The notes under the pieces: generated by a model
Told to the model about the DNA's origin: nothing
The model's database searches: none
Seen by the model: only the letters and a program-made list of their open reading frames with translations
Shown here: one piece after another, positions 1-12,562 of the stretch
Layout of the letters: each line of letters begins with the position of its first letter
Position numbering within the stretch: position 1 is the stretch's first letter
DNA from: Solenopsis invicta
Taxonomy: Eukaryota > Arthropoda > Insecta > Hymenoptera > Formicidae
DNA length: 64,000 bases
Assembly: GCF_016802725.1 (NCBI RefSeq)
Contig: NC_052670.1
Span: 13,917,641 to 13,981,640, forward strand
Reading direction: 5' to 3'
Made by a program: the position numbers and the translations under genes

Positions 1-1014
1 CATTCTCCTTTACATCGCAAGGATGTAAAAAATCGAGAATTGCTGTTTTTATCATTATTTTATGTACACACATGGGGCAACTTTTCGATTATCCAATAAA
101 AATACGAGTCAAAAGTGTTCCATTCACAGTCTGTTGAAACGTACGTTTTGCGAGAAGTAAGCCTTTAATTAAAGTTAAATTTTAAAAAGCAAGATTTTAA
201 TTCAGTGATTGCCAAGATGTTAAAGTAACAATTTTATTTATAATTATAAGATTGCAAAACATGCTGAGAAACCGAGTTTTGAAATTGATTATATATTACA
301 CAATTATGTTCAATTAAAAACTACTGAATATATCTACATAATTTTAGCTAATTAAATGGACTCTTCTTTTGTCGCGTCAGCAAGGACGGTTCATTTATAT
401 CGATTTTAATTTATTAATTACACTTCCGGCTTCCTATAAACAAATCTAATTAATCCATCTCTAGCGGTAAGTTTAACTACAGTTGATTCATACACGCACA
501 TATAATTTTCAATTTATTACTGTTATTATTATATTTATTATTATTATGATTATTTACATTTACATATATATTATTAATTATTTCTTGTCATTAATTATTT
601 TTGTTATTACGTAATGATAGTGCGCATACAAAATGATACATATACATATTTCATATTCGATAAACGAGAAACTTGTTGATTTGAATATTTGATTAAAAAG
701 AACATATGTATAAGAGATCCCGAAAAAGATTTCCTAATACTATTACTCCTTTGTCAGGTACTATCATTTGTTCAATCACTTGTTGCTCTAAAAACATGTA
801 TCGTCGATCCAAATTAGTGTTATCACCTGCGTAAAACTGATCGTATTCTCGTATCCCAAGAGTTACCGAGGCGAGAAACATTATCGGTTATGACGGACGA
901 TGGCAGCTCTACTTCGTTGAGGTTTACCGACTATATGTGGTGCGCAAGAACCATTCTAATTTACCGACAGACGAGCGCCCATGGTTGTATGCCATACTGA
1001 AAGCTATGAGCTCG

Positions 1015-1048
<34 letters not shown>

Positions 1049-1813
1049 TAACAGCAATAAAAACGTATTTTACATCAAATAATATATATTTCTCAGAGTT
1101 TATTTTTTGAACTGTTCCAATCCTCTTGTCATTTTCTTCTTCTATAATTATATTTCACGTTTCTTTTAATTAGTCCTACGTCGATAGAGCAGAGGTTTCT
1201 CCCACAAATGTAGTATTTTGTGTTAATCTGTTTTTACTTGATATTCACTGTTGTTTTTTTAGTATTCGTGCATAAAATAAAAATGATAGCGGCAAGATAC
1301 ACTTCCAATGTATAAAGTTATCGTTAATTAGAAGGTACACTATTCGTACTTGGGAAGCAACATATGCGTGACAAGAAGCAATGCTGTCCGTTAATACAAA
1401 TTGCATTTACTTATCAGCCGGAGACTAACCGGTACAATTTTTGAAGTCGTGAGTATACGAGCGCTCTTTGCTTAATTAAAATCCCCAAGGATATGCAGTG
1501 TTGCTCGCATCCGTTCTTTGTATGGTAAGGTGATACTCAAAACAAGTTCTAATTATTCTACCTGTGGTGAACCGGTCTTGTTCCAAGAACAATCATTATC
1601 GAGCGACATGTTTTTGCAGTCAAGATTAGTATGGCGTACGCGGTGTTCCATTGTATGCCATACTAATAAGAAAAGATCCTCAACTCAGACTCCCCTTTTC
1701 GAAATTCGAAAACTTATAAAACTTTAACAGAATATCTTGATATATAATAAATTGCTTTTCTGTTGTCCAAATTCATCTTGAAAGAATAGTCAACTCTTGA
1801 AGAACTTTTCGTT
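1..1813. other. AT-rich spacer, no gene seen
   Basis: No coding or RNA gene is supported here. The stretch is AT-rich, with TTA/TAT-rich low complexity at about 520-610 and an AAT microsatellite annotated separately. Open frames at 693-881 (minus) and 1518-1727 (plus) are short and show no recognisable motif, so I do not call them. Confidence 0.6.
1015..1050. repeat. (AAT)n microsatellite
   Basis: About ten AAT/ATA units end in interrupted AAC units at 1042-1054. It is a simple-sequence tract in spacer and probably polymorphic in length. Confidence 0.9.
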
Positions 1814-1890
1814 CTTGTTTTATTATTAAATAATTATATTTCGATAAATTATTAATCGATAAATCTTCTTTAAAAAATTAATTTTTTCTG

Positions 1891-1946
<56 letters not shown>

Positions 1947-2071
1947 CATACATAATTTCAGAAAAAATTAATTCTTTAAAGGAGGTTTATCGATTAGTAA
2001 TTTATCAAAATATAATTTTATATATATATATATAAAACATTTTTTTGTTGGTAAATAATAATAAAACAACA
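1814..2071. mobile_element. Foldback element with (TA)n core
   Basis: The left arm (about 1814-1896) and the right arm (about 1950-2071) are reverse complements with scattered mismatches. A shared block reads ATAATTTCAGAAAAAATTAA next to the core, and TTGTTTTATTATTA lies at the outer ends. The centre is a (TA)n tract at about 1897-1949. The right arm carries about 35 extra bases, largely a second TA run. No transposase frame is present. It is either a MITE with an expanded TA core or a chance-amplified palindrome. I could not fix a target-site duplication because the flanks are AT-rich. Confidence 0.6.
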
Positions 2072-2723
2072 ATAAAACGACAATAAAAAATAATCTAATT
2101 TTCAGCGATTAGTTTTACCTCTTTATAGTGAATTCGAGCAGCAAAACAAAAATAGTTTTACATATTATGACATTTTCTATGTATTGCCAAAATACTATGT
2201 AATATAAATATTTTATAATTTTTTGAATATTCAAAGAACCTTCCTTTATAAACTGAGCTTGATGTGTCATTGTTAATACTTTAATAAATTTTACGTCGAA
2301 CCTTAGCAAAAACAGGCAACAACGTAAATTTTCAAATCTTAACAATACGTTTTGCGGTTTTCAATAATCATAATTTTTTAATTAAATATTTGTTAAAGTA
2401 TACAATGTAAAAATTACATAAGTTTATATAAAATAGAAAGTTTTCGTTATTTAGTAATCAATTAATTTACGCAAAACATGCAAAAAAATTAGAATTATTT
2501 TTAAGGAAGATACATAAATATGGTAAACTTAACCGTGTTGCACTTCAATCATTAATTATGAGAATTCTTTCAAAAATTATAAATAACAATAGGCAAGTGA
2601 TATCGTTTTAAAAATCCTTTAATACTCTTTACAACTCTCGTTTTTTTTAATTTAAGTAAATACTTTTCGAGAAATCGTAGTTAAAAGCATTAAAGATTAA
2701 AAATTAACAGTATATAGAAAAAT
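2072..2723. other. AT-rich spacer
   Basis: Nothing is recognisable. The open frame at 2115-2345 (minus) is Ile/Phe/Lys-rich, as expected from AT-rich noncoding DNA. Confidence 0.55.
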
Positions 2724-3060
2724 TCACTTTAAGAAATGTTTGAAATGTTCTCTATCAGTTTTCGCACAATAATAAAGCTTCTTCTCAAATATATTTCGAA
2801 CATTTTGAGATATTTCCGGCGTTATTCTAGCATTGATCCACTATCTCTTAACGTAGATCATGAATAGTATTCGACGCTACGGCAAACATTTTTAAGCATC
2901 TTCAAAGAAAAAAATTTAATGGAAAATTCAGATAGTTTTCATCAATTCACGCAATTTAGTTTATTTAAAAATTTAAATTTTTCGTATATAAAACTTTCAA
3001 ATGTATTTTCTTGAGAAACACTCGTCCAAATGAAAAAAATAAGACGCAACTGAAAAAAAA
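2724..3060 (-). pseudogene. Decayed transposase C-terminus (mariner/Tc-type DDE)
   Basis: Read on the minus strand, the last part encodes ARITPEISQNVRNIFEKK followed by LYYC, an EHFKHFL tail and a stop at 2724-2726. This matches the usual end of insect DDE transposases, where an 'ITPEML-NV---F--RL--C----G-HFEHL' block closes the protein. Upstream in the same reading direction are FFL, a stop where the family has Trp, LK, and then a TIHDLR segment, as in the family's 'DFFLWGYLK...TI-DLR' stretch. At least four in-frame stops (a tandem TGA TGA, a TGA and a TAA) and one frameshift near 2830 break it. It is an old, non-functional fragment of about 110 residues. The N-terminal helix-turn-helix and most of the catalytic core are not visible. 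Identification rests on remembered family motifs, not a search. Confidence 0.62.
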
Positions 3061-4170
3061 ATTTAAAAATCTTTAAAATAATGAATCATCTGACTTCTGA
3101 TTGCCAATTAAGATATTGAGATAGCTGCTCTAATCAAGGGGATGAATTCATCACTATTATACATCCCCTTTAAATAGAAAATGCGCAAAATATTTCGTAC
3201 AAATCAATTAATTACAAGAAAATGAGGTAAAAAATTTTCATAGGCCTATCCTGTTTATAATTATATAATATAAATATATAATAATACATAATTATTCCAA
3301 AAATTCTCGCATTTTCACTCAATATCGTAAATATCGTTGATCTCTTAAAATTTTCATAAATGTCAATTTTAATACCTTGCAACATAACTGATAATTATTT
3401 TAGTGCCTAAAACTTTTCTTGATGTAAATTTAAACATAGTATTCGCACACTAAATAGGTCAAAGAATCTACAAACATAGATGGGCCAGTAGGTTGTGGAC
3501 ATCCTGTACATGTTCATAGAAGCAATACAGTTTCGTCGAGCGCACCGAGCTACGAACTACACAAAAACGTTGGTTCAATGAAAACTTACATCCCGTACAT
3601 GTTCCAACCCCGTTTGCTTGTAGAAGCGAATATAACTGGATCCTTTAGGAAGCTTTTGACTTATGTGCAACGGTCAAACCAATTCTTCGAAATGCCATAA
3701 CTCGGCAACAAACCATACATAATTTCTTGGCAAAAAGGAAAGAAGAATTGTGCGAGAAGAAAACGAAAAGAAAACGTTATATCTCTTACACGAATATACC
3801 ATCGAACTTCGCAAGATCCAAATTTATGTCTCTCACTTCACGAGAAAAATTTCGGGCAAGCTAAAACAATGATTATCCGTTGCGCTACAATGCATTATAA
3901 AATCTATACTTGTGTCGCGAATATATTTTTTTGTGGCACAATTAAGAATTGATCTGTAACCTCTCAAAGTAATATCAAAAATTTTAAAAGTTTTATAGAT
4001 TGTTTTATAATTACATTTGAGTGTCTGTGTAAAATTTAAGTGTATCCCTACCTCTTATTAGTTTAAAAGTCATTTAATTTTTCATTTGCTTTTTTCTCTT
4101 ATAGAAAATCGCGTATTATAATGCTTATTTGCAAGCGTGATGAGAAAGTAAAATTAAATTAAATTTTTTA
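3061..4170. other. Spacer with possible old transposon remnants
   Basis: No gene is seen. Two similar segments lie in the same orientation, about 90 bases apart: CATCCTGTACATGTTC near 3504 and CATCCCGTACATGTTC near 3588, each followed by a TAGAAGC motif. The first resembles a TA-flanked terminal repeat pointing toward the transposase remnant, so this stretch may hold the other end of that decayed element. The link is inference. Confidence 0.4.
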
Positions 4171-4340
4171 CATTGAGAAAAAATTTATTTGTATATTTGC
4201 AATGACATAATTTATTAGATGTAAATAAATATTTATTCAATACAAAAATGATAGTTAAATTACATTAGTAATTCTTGTATTGAAGAAATATTTATTTACG
4301 TCAAACAAATATTTGTTTTTAGTCATTTCTTCTCTCGGTG
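4171..4340. mobile_element. TA-flanked MITE, CAYYGAGAAAA-end family (copy 1)
   Basis: This is a 170-bp near-palindrome. The left end CATTGAGAAAAAAT and the reverse complement of the right end, CACCGAGAGAAG, are inverted repeats, and the inner block GTAAATAAATATTTATTCAATACAA is mirrored on both arms. A TA dinucleotide lies on each side (4169-4170, 4341-4342), the duplication left by Tc1/mariner-type insertion. There is no coding capacity. Elements at 38636-38834 and 58003-58198 have the same type of terminus and size. Confidence 0.75.
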
Positions 4341-5640
4341 TATATTAATAAAATTCTAATACTCATGCAAAGATTCATTTGGATCCATTTATTCGTTTAA
4401 AAGTTATTAACTTAAAACTGCAGCAAAATAGAGTAATTTTCGCTGCGGAAACTAGTATAAACCAAATTATTCGTTGCTTTCTTTTTTGTAGCAGAGCAAA
4501 AATTTGGGCGTTTGCCAAAATTTTTCGTCGTTGATTAGGGAAAAAAAATAGAGCTAAAAAGCACTCAGTTTTTAAACTTCGATAACTTTTAGCTCGTATT
4601 GTATAGCCAAAACATTCTTAACGCCAAGAAATTCGTAATTTAGCAATTTCTCCTCTCGTGATTGTAATTATCCGCAATAGAACTCACCTCTCTCTGTTTA
4701 TTTATTCAAAATAACCTTCGTTTGAAAACTCTTGATAAAATCGATCGGTGGATATTTCGCATCTAATTGAAATTCATAGCGTTTCGAAATTGAGTTCGTA
4801 TCTCTCTCAAAATAAACGATTGAATAATAGTTTACAGCCGCGTAATTGCATCTCCAATTAATAATAGAGAAGGACATATTATTAGCAATGGTACACTGTA
4901 ATATCTCTACGTGTATTGTAACGTCCTCTGATTACAGATTATAAACCCGTAAAATGCTACAGAAATATATTAAAATTTTGTACACACTCGCATATTGCAG
5001 AACGCATGATTTTAATATATGTTTGTACCGAAAATACTCATGCGTAATTATAAAAAATTTTATTTTACATATAAAATAACCTAAAAAGCTTCATCTAGAA
5101 AAGTGGGACATCATGCCTGCTGTAACAAATACAATTTCATCATTACTTCGCAGCTATCGTTGCATCTGCAATTCTAGTCCTAATTTCCTCGTATTTCTAT
5201 GCCTTAATAATCTCAATTTTCTCGTAACTCCTTCTCAAATCTTTTCGCTCTCCTCTCTGGTCTAGAAATACAATGTTAATTTAGAACGTATTCTTCTTCG
5301 TGCTATTCTCTGATGGAAGAGGATTAATATTTAAAACTAAGGTGGATCCTCTTCAAAATTGTATGGGAAAGTTTTACTTTATAAAATTTATCAAACAACA
5401 GAGATTCGGCTGCGAGAGAGGAGGGAAGAGCAAAGGGGAATGAGCTCTACAACTGTTGGTTCCGACAGAAGATCGTATTTTCCCTCTTGATATCGGTCCG
5501 GATTCTTCACTAAGAGCAGCCTTTCGTCCCGTTTTTGATTGTTAATCATCGATCCTGCATCCATAATAGAATCATACGGCATACTGGGATGGAAACGGAT
5601 CGCGAAACGAACAAAAAGACCGCGTATTACCAAACAGAAT
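4341..5640. other. AT-rich spacer
   Basis: No gene, RNA or repeat boundary could be supported. The frame at 5391-5672 (minus) does not resemble a known family. Confidence 0.55.
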
Positions 5641-6560
5641 TGCTCATACCGAGCTAAGCTTAGCGCTTTCAAGTGAAGTGGCTAAAAATGAGACGCGCAT
5701 GCCGTCTCCATAGAATTTATAATAATAGCTGCGACAAGCTGTTTATATGTAAACAAATATTGTTTACTAAAAGATGCCGCAGTTTTTCTCCATCCAATGA
5801 TCGCGTGTGTCGCACGTGTGTGAGGGAAATTCAATACTTACGCGGTACTTTGAACGTAACGGCGTTCCTGCCTATGCGCGTATATGGAACTTCGAAGAAA
5901 AATAAATCTCGCAAACGCGTATATACTTCGTGTATAAACGTACGTGCCCCCTTTTGCCATTCACAAGCCGTGAGGCAGGTCTCCACGTCGTATCATTGTC
6001 GAGCGCCCTACCCACCCCCTCGTCGTCGCGCTGTTAATCAGGTACGGGGATGAGGACGCAAAAAAGAAGCATAGGGAGAAACGATTTATTTCCATCGTCC
6101 TGTTTTCCCCGCTGAGAAACGCTTTATTTTTATCCGGGATCCCGGGCATCTGCGTTTCCAGACGCGACACGTGAACTTTATTATATACGAGTGTCTCCAA
6201 GGCGGTGTCTCCGCGATTTTACGACTGGACCGCAGCGGGAATGAGAGACGGTAGCAGACAGCGCGCACGGAGATTTACCTGACTGCATTATCTTTAAACA
6301 CGGTATTAAAAGAAAAGGGAAAGGATAAGGGCGGGCGAACGTTACGTAAAATTCTTTATCGACGGTAATTTATCGTCCTATCACAGCAGAGGCGATAATA
6401 CACGTTGCATAAAGGTGACGTTTATTTTTAAACGACTGCGTTGACCGATTACGCGGAAGCAAAGGGTTGTGCGGAACCATGGATCCCTTCGAGTCAATAA
6501 GAGGTAGTCGGCCGTAAAGCAGAATTAATCGTGTCACGCAAGAGCGACGTTCGTGTCTTA
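5641..6560. other. GC-balanced block, function unknown
   Basis: Base composition shifts to near-even GC with many CpG. Open frames overlap on both strands (5673-6053 plus, 5961-6200 and 6086-6268 minus), as expected when stop codons thin out in GC-richer DNA. None shows a motif. It could be a regulatory element or a noncoding exon, but nothing decides this. Confidence 0.4.
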
Positions 6561-6638
6561 TCAGTGGTTAGTTACTTCGACATGCCGCCGCGAAATCGTT
6601 TATTCCGTATAAATTTAAATACAAATTTATTCTCGGCA

Positions 6639-6665
6639 TCTCTCTCTCTCTCTCTCTCTCTCTCC
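6639..6665. repeat. (TC)n microsatellite
   Basis: Uninterrupted TC units end in a short C run. On the minus strand this is a GA tract of the type GAGA-factor proteins bind in flies. No regulatory role is shown here. Confidence 0.92.
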
Positions 6666-7689
6666 CCCAACCTCTCTTTCTCAATTTTATATATACACAT
6701 ACACGGTCGTGATTATTCTTTACTTGCGATATGCAAGCTTTGAGTTAATTCGATCTCGTGACTCTTAATTAGAAAAATAAGTAGGAAATGGTGAAATCGC
6801 ACACACACATATTCCATTTTATAACAAAATTTATCGATTGCACTTTTATAATCAATTCTCAATATATTGTTAACAACTAAAAAAGTGCACACATCCACGA
6901 AATAAGTTATATAGTATAAAAAATTGTATACAAAGTTATATTAATTAATTTCTTTATTTATATTTTATAAAAATAAAAAAAAATCTCCGTACTGTCACGT
7001 AAAAAAAATTTTACTTCATATTGCACAAACGATAAATAATGATGTGTCTGATATTCAACGCACATTACCAGCGTTACGTAAAATACTTATATATATATAC
7101 AGACGTAAACAGCGTAATAAAACACAGAATATTGCGTTGACCATAAAAAAAAAGAGAAATGAACTTTTCAGCTCTATGCGTGTTTTTATGCTATTATTAA
7201 ATTCCTTTTATTATTTATTGCAGTCCACTCGTTATCATTTTAATAACTTTAGGATTAAAGATGTTTTTTTTCTAATTATTGCACAGGCTGGAATAAATAG
7301 AGTAAATACATAATTTATTGGTTATAAGTTATCTTAAATTGATTCTGCTAAAAACAAATATTATATTTAAATTAATATTTAAACTCACACACGTATCTGG
7401 CTATAATTTGCAGAAATTTACAATCACAATATTTTTTTTCATTATAAAATCACGCGCCATGTAAAATAAATACACATTGTACATATAAAAATCTATCATT
7501 TTTTAGTTGCAAATAATAAAAAAATTTTTTCATAATCTTCTCGGACATTCCAAAACTTCTATTATTTTATTCAATTTCAAATGCATTTTACGTATAAAAT
7601 TAAATATCAAATTTAATAAAACAATAAAATATTAAAAATATACCACGTGTCATTTTGGACTCTTCATTGATATTGGATGTGAACTACCG
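6666..7689. other. AT-rich spacer
   Basis: Nothing recognisable. The frame at 7044-7313 has no recognisable domain and a composition typical of AT-rich noise. Confidence 0.55.
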
Positions 7690-8564
7690 TTCATAAGTTC
7701 AGGAACACTTGCGATTTTCTCACGAAAAGTTAAATTAAAGAAGTTTTTAAACAAGTTTATTAAAACATTTAAACAAATTTTGAACAAAATTTTTTCTCGT
7801 TTCTGTTTTCTTTAATTTCGAAATTAAAAAACATTTTAACGTGGTGGTCAAACTGGCTAAACACTCATGCGGATTAAAGAGATTCAGTTTCAAACCTGGC
7901 TAATATTTTTCACAACAAATTCTTTAGAATTTTTTCGGAAGAGGAGAGGGGATCGTAGAAATACCTGTTGGCATCGTAATATGCCTGGTAATATTAAATT
8001 AATTTTTAATGGTATTACAGTTCTATTTCAATTTAAAAGTTGTGTTTGAAATCGAAAGTAAAGCACACAGCTCAAAAAAGTTAGAAATTTTATGTAAAAT
8101 TACACAAGAAACGTTATTTCAGCACCAAAATCGTTTTAAGCTTGACAATTGTTTGTGTTTTTACACATCAAGATATTTTTATTTAAAAAACATTTTGTAA
8201 AAATGAATTTTTACTGAAGAAATTCGACAGCGTTGCTGAAAAATCATCGTATCAATTCTTTTAATTATTTCAAAGCTTAAAAGCATTAAAAAATATTTAT
8301 TGGTAAATTTTTATTTGATGTTTCATCAAGTTATAACGTTTCTAAGTAAGACAAAAATATTTAAAAAAAAATAGCAGTCTTTAATTCTGTGTAATTTAAA
8401 TACAAAATTTTGTGGAAAAACAAAACTAAGAAAAAAAAAATAAATTTTTGCAACTTTACATTTTCTCTTTAAAAGATATTTTTCAAAGCTTTTCTACGTT
8501 TTTTTCGCCGAGTTAATTTTTCATGAGAATACGAGAAAATCGCAAACATTCTCGAATTTATGAA
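7690..8564. mobile_element. Candidate element with inverted ends
   Basis: The left end reads TTCATAAGTTCAGGAACACT then GCGATTTTCTC. The reverse complement of the right end (8515-8564) reads TTCATAAATTCGAGAATGTT then GCGATTTTCTC. That gives about 32 positions with few mismatches, followed on both sides by an A-rich GAAAA-TTAA segment. The 875-bp span between them is AT-rich with no transposase frame. I could not fix a target-site duplication, so the exact ends and the class are uncertain. Confidence 0.45.
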
Positions 8565-9020
8565 GAAAAGTGTTTATTACATATTTTTAAAAGATAAATA
8601 AAAAAAAAGAAATTAGTAATATAATAAAAAAATTAATATTTTGAATTGTAAAAGCAAATGTCTTACAGTTAACATTTAAATAACAAAAACGACAATACCG
8701 GTTGAAAGCAGTTCTTAGTACTCAATAGTTTTCTAGGTGAATTTATAAATATTTACAAGATCCCGCAAACTGCGCGCCGCATATTTGCCGGACTTAAGAC
8801 ACAGCTTTTTAGAAAGAACCCCGAATATAATATCACAAAGTTAAATATTACAATTAAGTTCTCATCTCTTTTAAAGATTCGTTCAGAACTCGTCTAGGAA
8901 ATTTTAATAAGTGAATTTTACTACATTTTATATTCGTGATTGTACCGTGCAATACGGTCTGCATAGAAATGCTCCTCTTATTCAGGTAGGGATGTCAGCT
9001 TTGTTTTCCTTTTTTTTTTA
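8565..9020. other. AT-rich spacer
   Basis: No gene or repeat is recognised. Confidence 0.5.
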
Positions 9021-9760
9021 TGATATGGTAATGTAATTTCGCGGAGGAGGACCCGTCGCGCGATAGCTATAACTACACGTGCCGACAAGCAAGACGCCCG
9101 CGAATGCCCTGCGAGCACGTATTTTTATGCTGACTGAGAAAATATGTATGTTTACGTGATACTCTACCCAAACCCGCAAAATCCGTCGAAATTTTACGTT
9201 AAACGCGAACGTGTCATGAGCGCAATGTATCCAGCATGCGTGCAGTAGTGCAGCAATTTGCAATTTTATTATCATGTCCCCCCCCCCTTCCCTCTATATT
9301 TTCTCGTTTCATTAAAGCGTTTTGCATTCAAATCTTATGGCGCACCATCACGCTGTTACATGTTTAACGATATAGCGAATGACGTTTCGCGGATCGTCGT
9401 GAATAGGACGCACATTGAACGTCGAGAAGCGCCGATCGATTTAGAACCGTTTTGCAGTCGTGTAAGCAGGCGTATAAAACGATGGGATGTATCGGAAGAA
9501 GTCGGCGCTCGCATTTTCTTTTTATTCCTTCGGCGGGACAAAATGTAGCGGAATTTTTGCGCACGTGGCTCTCCGATAAAATCGCAATTATTCGAAGAGC
9601 GCGACGCGTACATCCGCACGTAATAATCGCTGAACGTAAATCATATATTTCATTATCACTATGTATGTACACGTACGGCAATTGTAAATTTTTAAATTTT
9701 ATGTTCATGAACGTGCCCCTCGAGATGGTCGAAGAATAATTCAGAATCCAAAATCGAAGG
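9021..9760. other. GC-balanced block with overlapping open frames
   Basis: Five open frames on both strands overlap here (for example 9258-9548 and 9452-9739 plus, 9364-9777 minus at 137 codons). Simultaneous openness of opposite strands points to low stop density rather than a gene. A C10 run lies at 9278-9287. No conserved motif was seen. Confidence 0.4.
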
Positions 9761-10224
9761 GAAACCTTAGTCTTCACATTCGCATTACTGAATACGTCGA
9801 GAAATATTAACCTTTAAACATATATTGAAAATTCCCCTAGATTTTCGATCGCTTACTGTGTGAAGACGGAATGAGAAAAAAGATTTGAGCTAGGTGGAAA
9901 AAAAGTTTGAAGTCTCATCTATCGACTGCTATGATTGACCAACTTTATTGCTTAACTAAAATAAAATGGCACAAAAGTAAAGTTTTTTTGGGAAGGTTTC
10001 CCAGACTCACTTATGTCTTTAAGGGTTAATTATTATATTATAAATATTTTAGATTCTAGAATGTTGGTCAGATGATGTTGATCAAAGTTTGCAAATACAT
10101 TTTTATACGTATCGTCCATTTATTACAACAACAAAAATTATATTTGAGTTTTGCGCAAAAAAAAGAAAATTCTGATTAAAATTCAATACCATGTACTAAA
10201 TAAAGAGTTACTTTTATTCCTCTA
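9761..10224. other. AT-rich spacer
   Basis: Nothing recognisable. Confidence 0.5.
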
Positions 10225-10637
10225 CAGAGTAAAAAATATTTTATATTTATTAAAACTGGACCTTGTTTAAATCTTTGTTTTAAATTTTTAACATTTGAAT
10301 GTTAATTTACATGATGTCATTGTTCAATTTTGCATTAAATTGATGTTCAACATTTCTTAAAGCAACACAATTTATGGGTAAATGAGTGACACAAGAATAA
10401 TGCAATTTTAAATGTAAATTTTTAAATAAATGTACGTGTTAATATAACTATTGATTTTACTAAAGAAATATGCTTCTTTAGAATTTCCAATTGTGTCAAG
10501 CTATTAATTTTTCGTGCCAATTTTTCACACAATGTTTGTATTACTTTCTAACATATTCATCTTTTGTTAAATCAATACCAAAATTCGAGTGAACCATTTG
10601 GAATGTGATATACGTTAAAAGCAAGTTTTCTGTCCAC
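10225..10637 (-). mobile_element. TA-flanked repeat, GTGTTAATTTAACAT family (copy C, reversed)
   Basis: Over its length this block aligns by eye with the reverse complement of the elements at 31535-31928 and 33529-33997. Shared landmarks, in order, are a CARAG-type end, TTAAATTTTTAACATTTGAATG, ATTAAACTGAT-like and CATTTCTTA, AGAATAATGCAATTTT, ACTAAAGAAATA, and GAGTGAACCATT with GATATACGTTAAA near the far end. TA lies on both sides (10223-10224, 10638-10639). It has no coding potential. The family is moderately diverged, so the insertions are old. Confidence 0.62.
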
Positions 10638-11109
10638 TATCACTAAAATGTCAATCATTCAAAACATTTAGACACGAAAACTTTGTTTTCTGAGTTATGT
10701 CGCTATAACAAATGGATGGAAGTTCTGTTACCGTTCTACCAAAACCGCGGCGAACACAAGATTTACAGTGAACAAGGAAAGAGAGAGTGAGAGGGAGGAA
10801 GAGAAGGATCGACGAAACAATAGGCGTCTGCCTCAGAAAATTACAGTCGATACTTCGTATTGTTACATTGTAACCATATCGTTAGACGGGTATTGATCAG
10901 AAGTGGGACTTTGAAATTCGTGCTTCTTACACCTCAGACGCTATCGGAGTATTCGATTACTCGATATAAACTAACAATAGAAACTCTCACGACACAACGG
11001 CGACAAGGGGATAAGATAGCCGGGATCAATTGTAACGAGGAACAGTCCTCAGGTATAATACCTCGATCGTGACAATTTCAGCTTCTTGCTGCTATACAAC
11101 GGATCAACT
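10638..11109. other. Spacer with purine-rich tract
   Basis: A purine-rich stretch (GA/GGA) runs from about 10770 to 10813. No gene is supported. Confidence 0.5.
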
Positions 11110-11500
11110 GTAAGTGAAATTAAATCTTACGGAGACTATTGCAAAGTAAAGTGTCGTCAAAAATACGCAGATCCGCGACGCGATTCTGCAAGCTTAAATT
11201 TCATTAAAGTTCCAACAAGTGTAAACATTGGCAAAATCGCATGACGAGAATCGATACTTTGTTCAGTTAGAATGTGGATCGCACAAAGAACGTATTTTAA
11301 ATCTACACGTCGAGAGTAAGCGAAATTAAATCTTCAGAGAATGATGTTTCTCCAAGTAAAGTCAGAAATGAAGTTTCTACGAAGGTACATAGAATCGCGA
11401 CAGGATATTCTACAACGAGTAGCACAAAATTTCGTTAAAATTCCAAAAACAAAAATGTGAATCACACGAAGAATGTATTCTAAATCGATTCAGAGCAAAA
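11110..11500. repeat. Diverged tandem duplication, about 206-bp unit
   Basis: Unit 1 starts at 11110 (GTAAGTGAAATTAAATCTT) and unit 2 at 11316 (GTAAGCGAAATTAAATCTT). They share, in the same order, an AAGTAAAGT segment, a GCGAC-GATTCT-like segment, TTTCRTTAAARTTCCAA, and the closing AATGTGRATC-CACRAAGAA-GTATT. Unit 2 is shorter by about 20 bases. This is an old tandem duplication outside any recognised transposon. Each unit begins with a GTAAG that resembles a splice donor, but nothing shows it is used. Confidence 0.72.
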
Positions 11501-12562
11501 AACCTGCTCTTCACCAGGCTGTTTTAAACTTTAAAAAACACTTGATTACTGAATCGCCAGCTCCATTACGCGATGCCCACATGATTCGAAAGGCTCGGAT
11601 TAAAACGTGAAAGATTCATTCACTTTAAGCCACAGAATGTTCAATGTTTCAAACATACGTATAATCCGGATAAGTTAAATGAAAACGTTTTGCGACGGTT
11701 TTCTCTTAAACGTAAAATTTCACGATTCTCAACCGTGAAACTTTGCAATGAACTTCTGGGCAATTTTAATGCTAGCTCCGGAAACGTAATTTCAGTCATA
11801 AAGTATCATTTTACACTGGAAAAAGAACTCACTTTTCATTTGTATAATGGAACAATTACAAAGATTACGTGCTTCGAGCATCATATGCTCCGGAAAAATA
11901 TTTTAAGGGAAATCGTCGCTTACGCGCGGATAAAGGAGGGCGGCGGTTGACGAAAGTGGATGATGTTCGTAATGAACAACCCGCATGATGCAGGATTAGA
12001 AGCATCGCAGTTTGAATAGGTGCATTGTTGGCGATGAATGTGACCAGTTGGAGATAGGCCAGTTCCATGAAGTTTATAAACGTTACATCAGCGATTTATC
12101 GGACGACGCGTGGTGGTCATATAATCCGAAACAATTGCGAGCACGCAGGTGGCACGGTACACTTTTACGACGCACTTCTGACTCGCGCGCTTTGTGCGCT
12201 CTGAGTTGCCGAGTAGACGTCACCTTTGAATGTTTTATACCAACTAGCTGTGTAATGTATACAAACATCTAAATTATGTAATTCGCAATAGCGTCTACAC
12301 AAGTACAACAGTTGGCGGAGTGAATAATACATCGCGAGATGAAGTTAAAGACAAAAGCGTATGGAATTATTCAGGAAGCAAATACACTAATGGCCTCGGC
12401 AATTTCTGAAGAAATAATGATTGAGAGAAATCTACGTTGCGTTGCTTGTTAAATTTAAATTTCAACCCCAATAATTCATCATGTTTCCGTATAAAAAAGA
12501 AACGTATATCGTAATACCTACATTTCCAACATGAAGGGAGGCAATATTACATTTGACATGTA
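11501..12562. other. Spacer with one GC-balanced block
   Basis: A GC-balanced, CpG-containing part spans about 11990-12250, with overlapping frames on both strands (12012-12272 plus, 12083-12268 minus). No domain or motif is recognisable. Confidence 0.45.

Noticed and set aside
9364..9777. 137-codon minus-strand frame
   Set aside because: Overlapped by open frames on both strands; no recognisable family.
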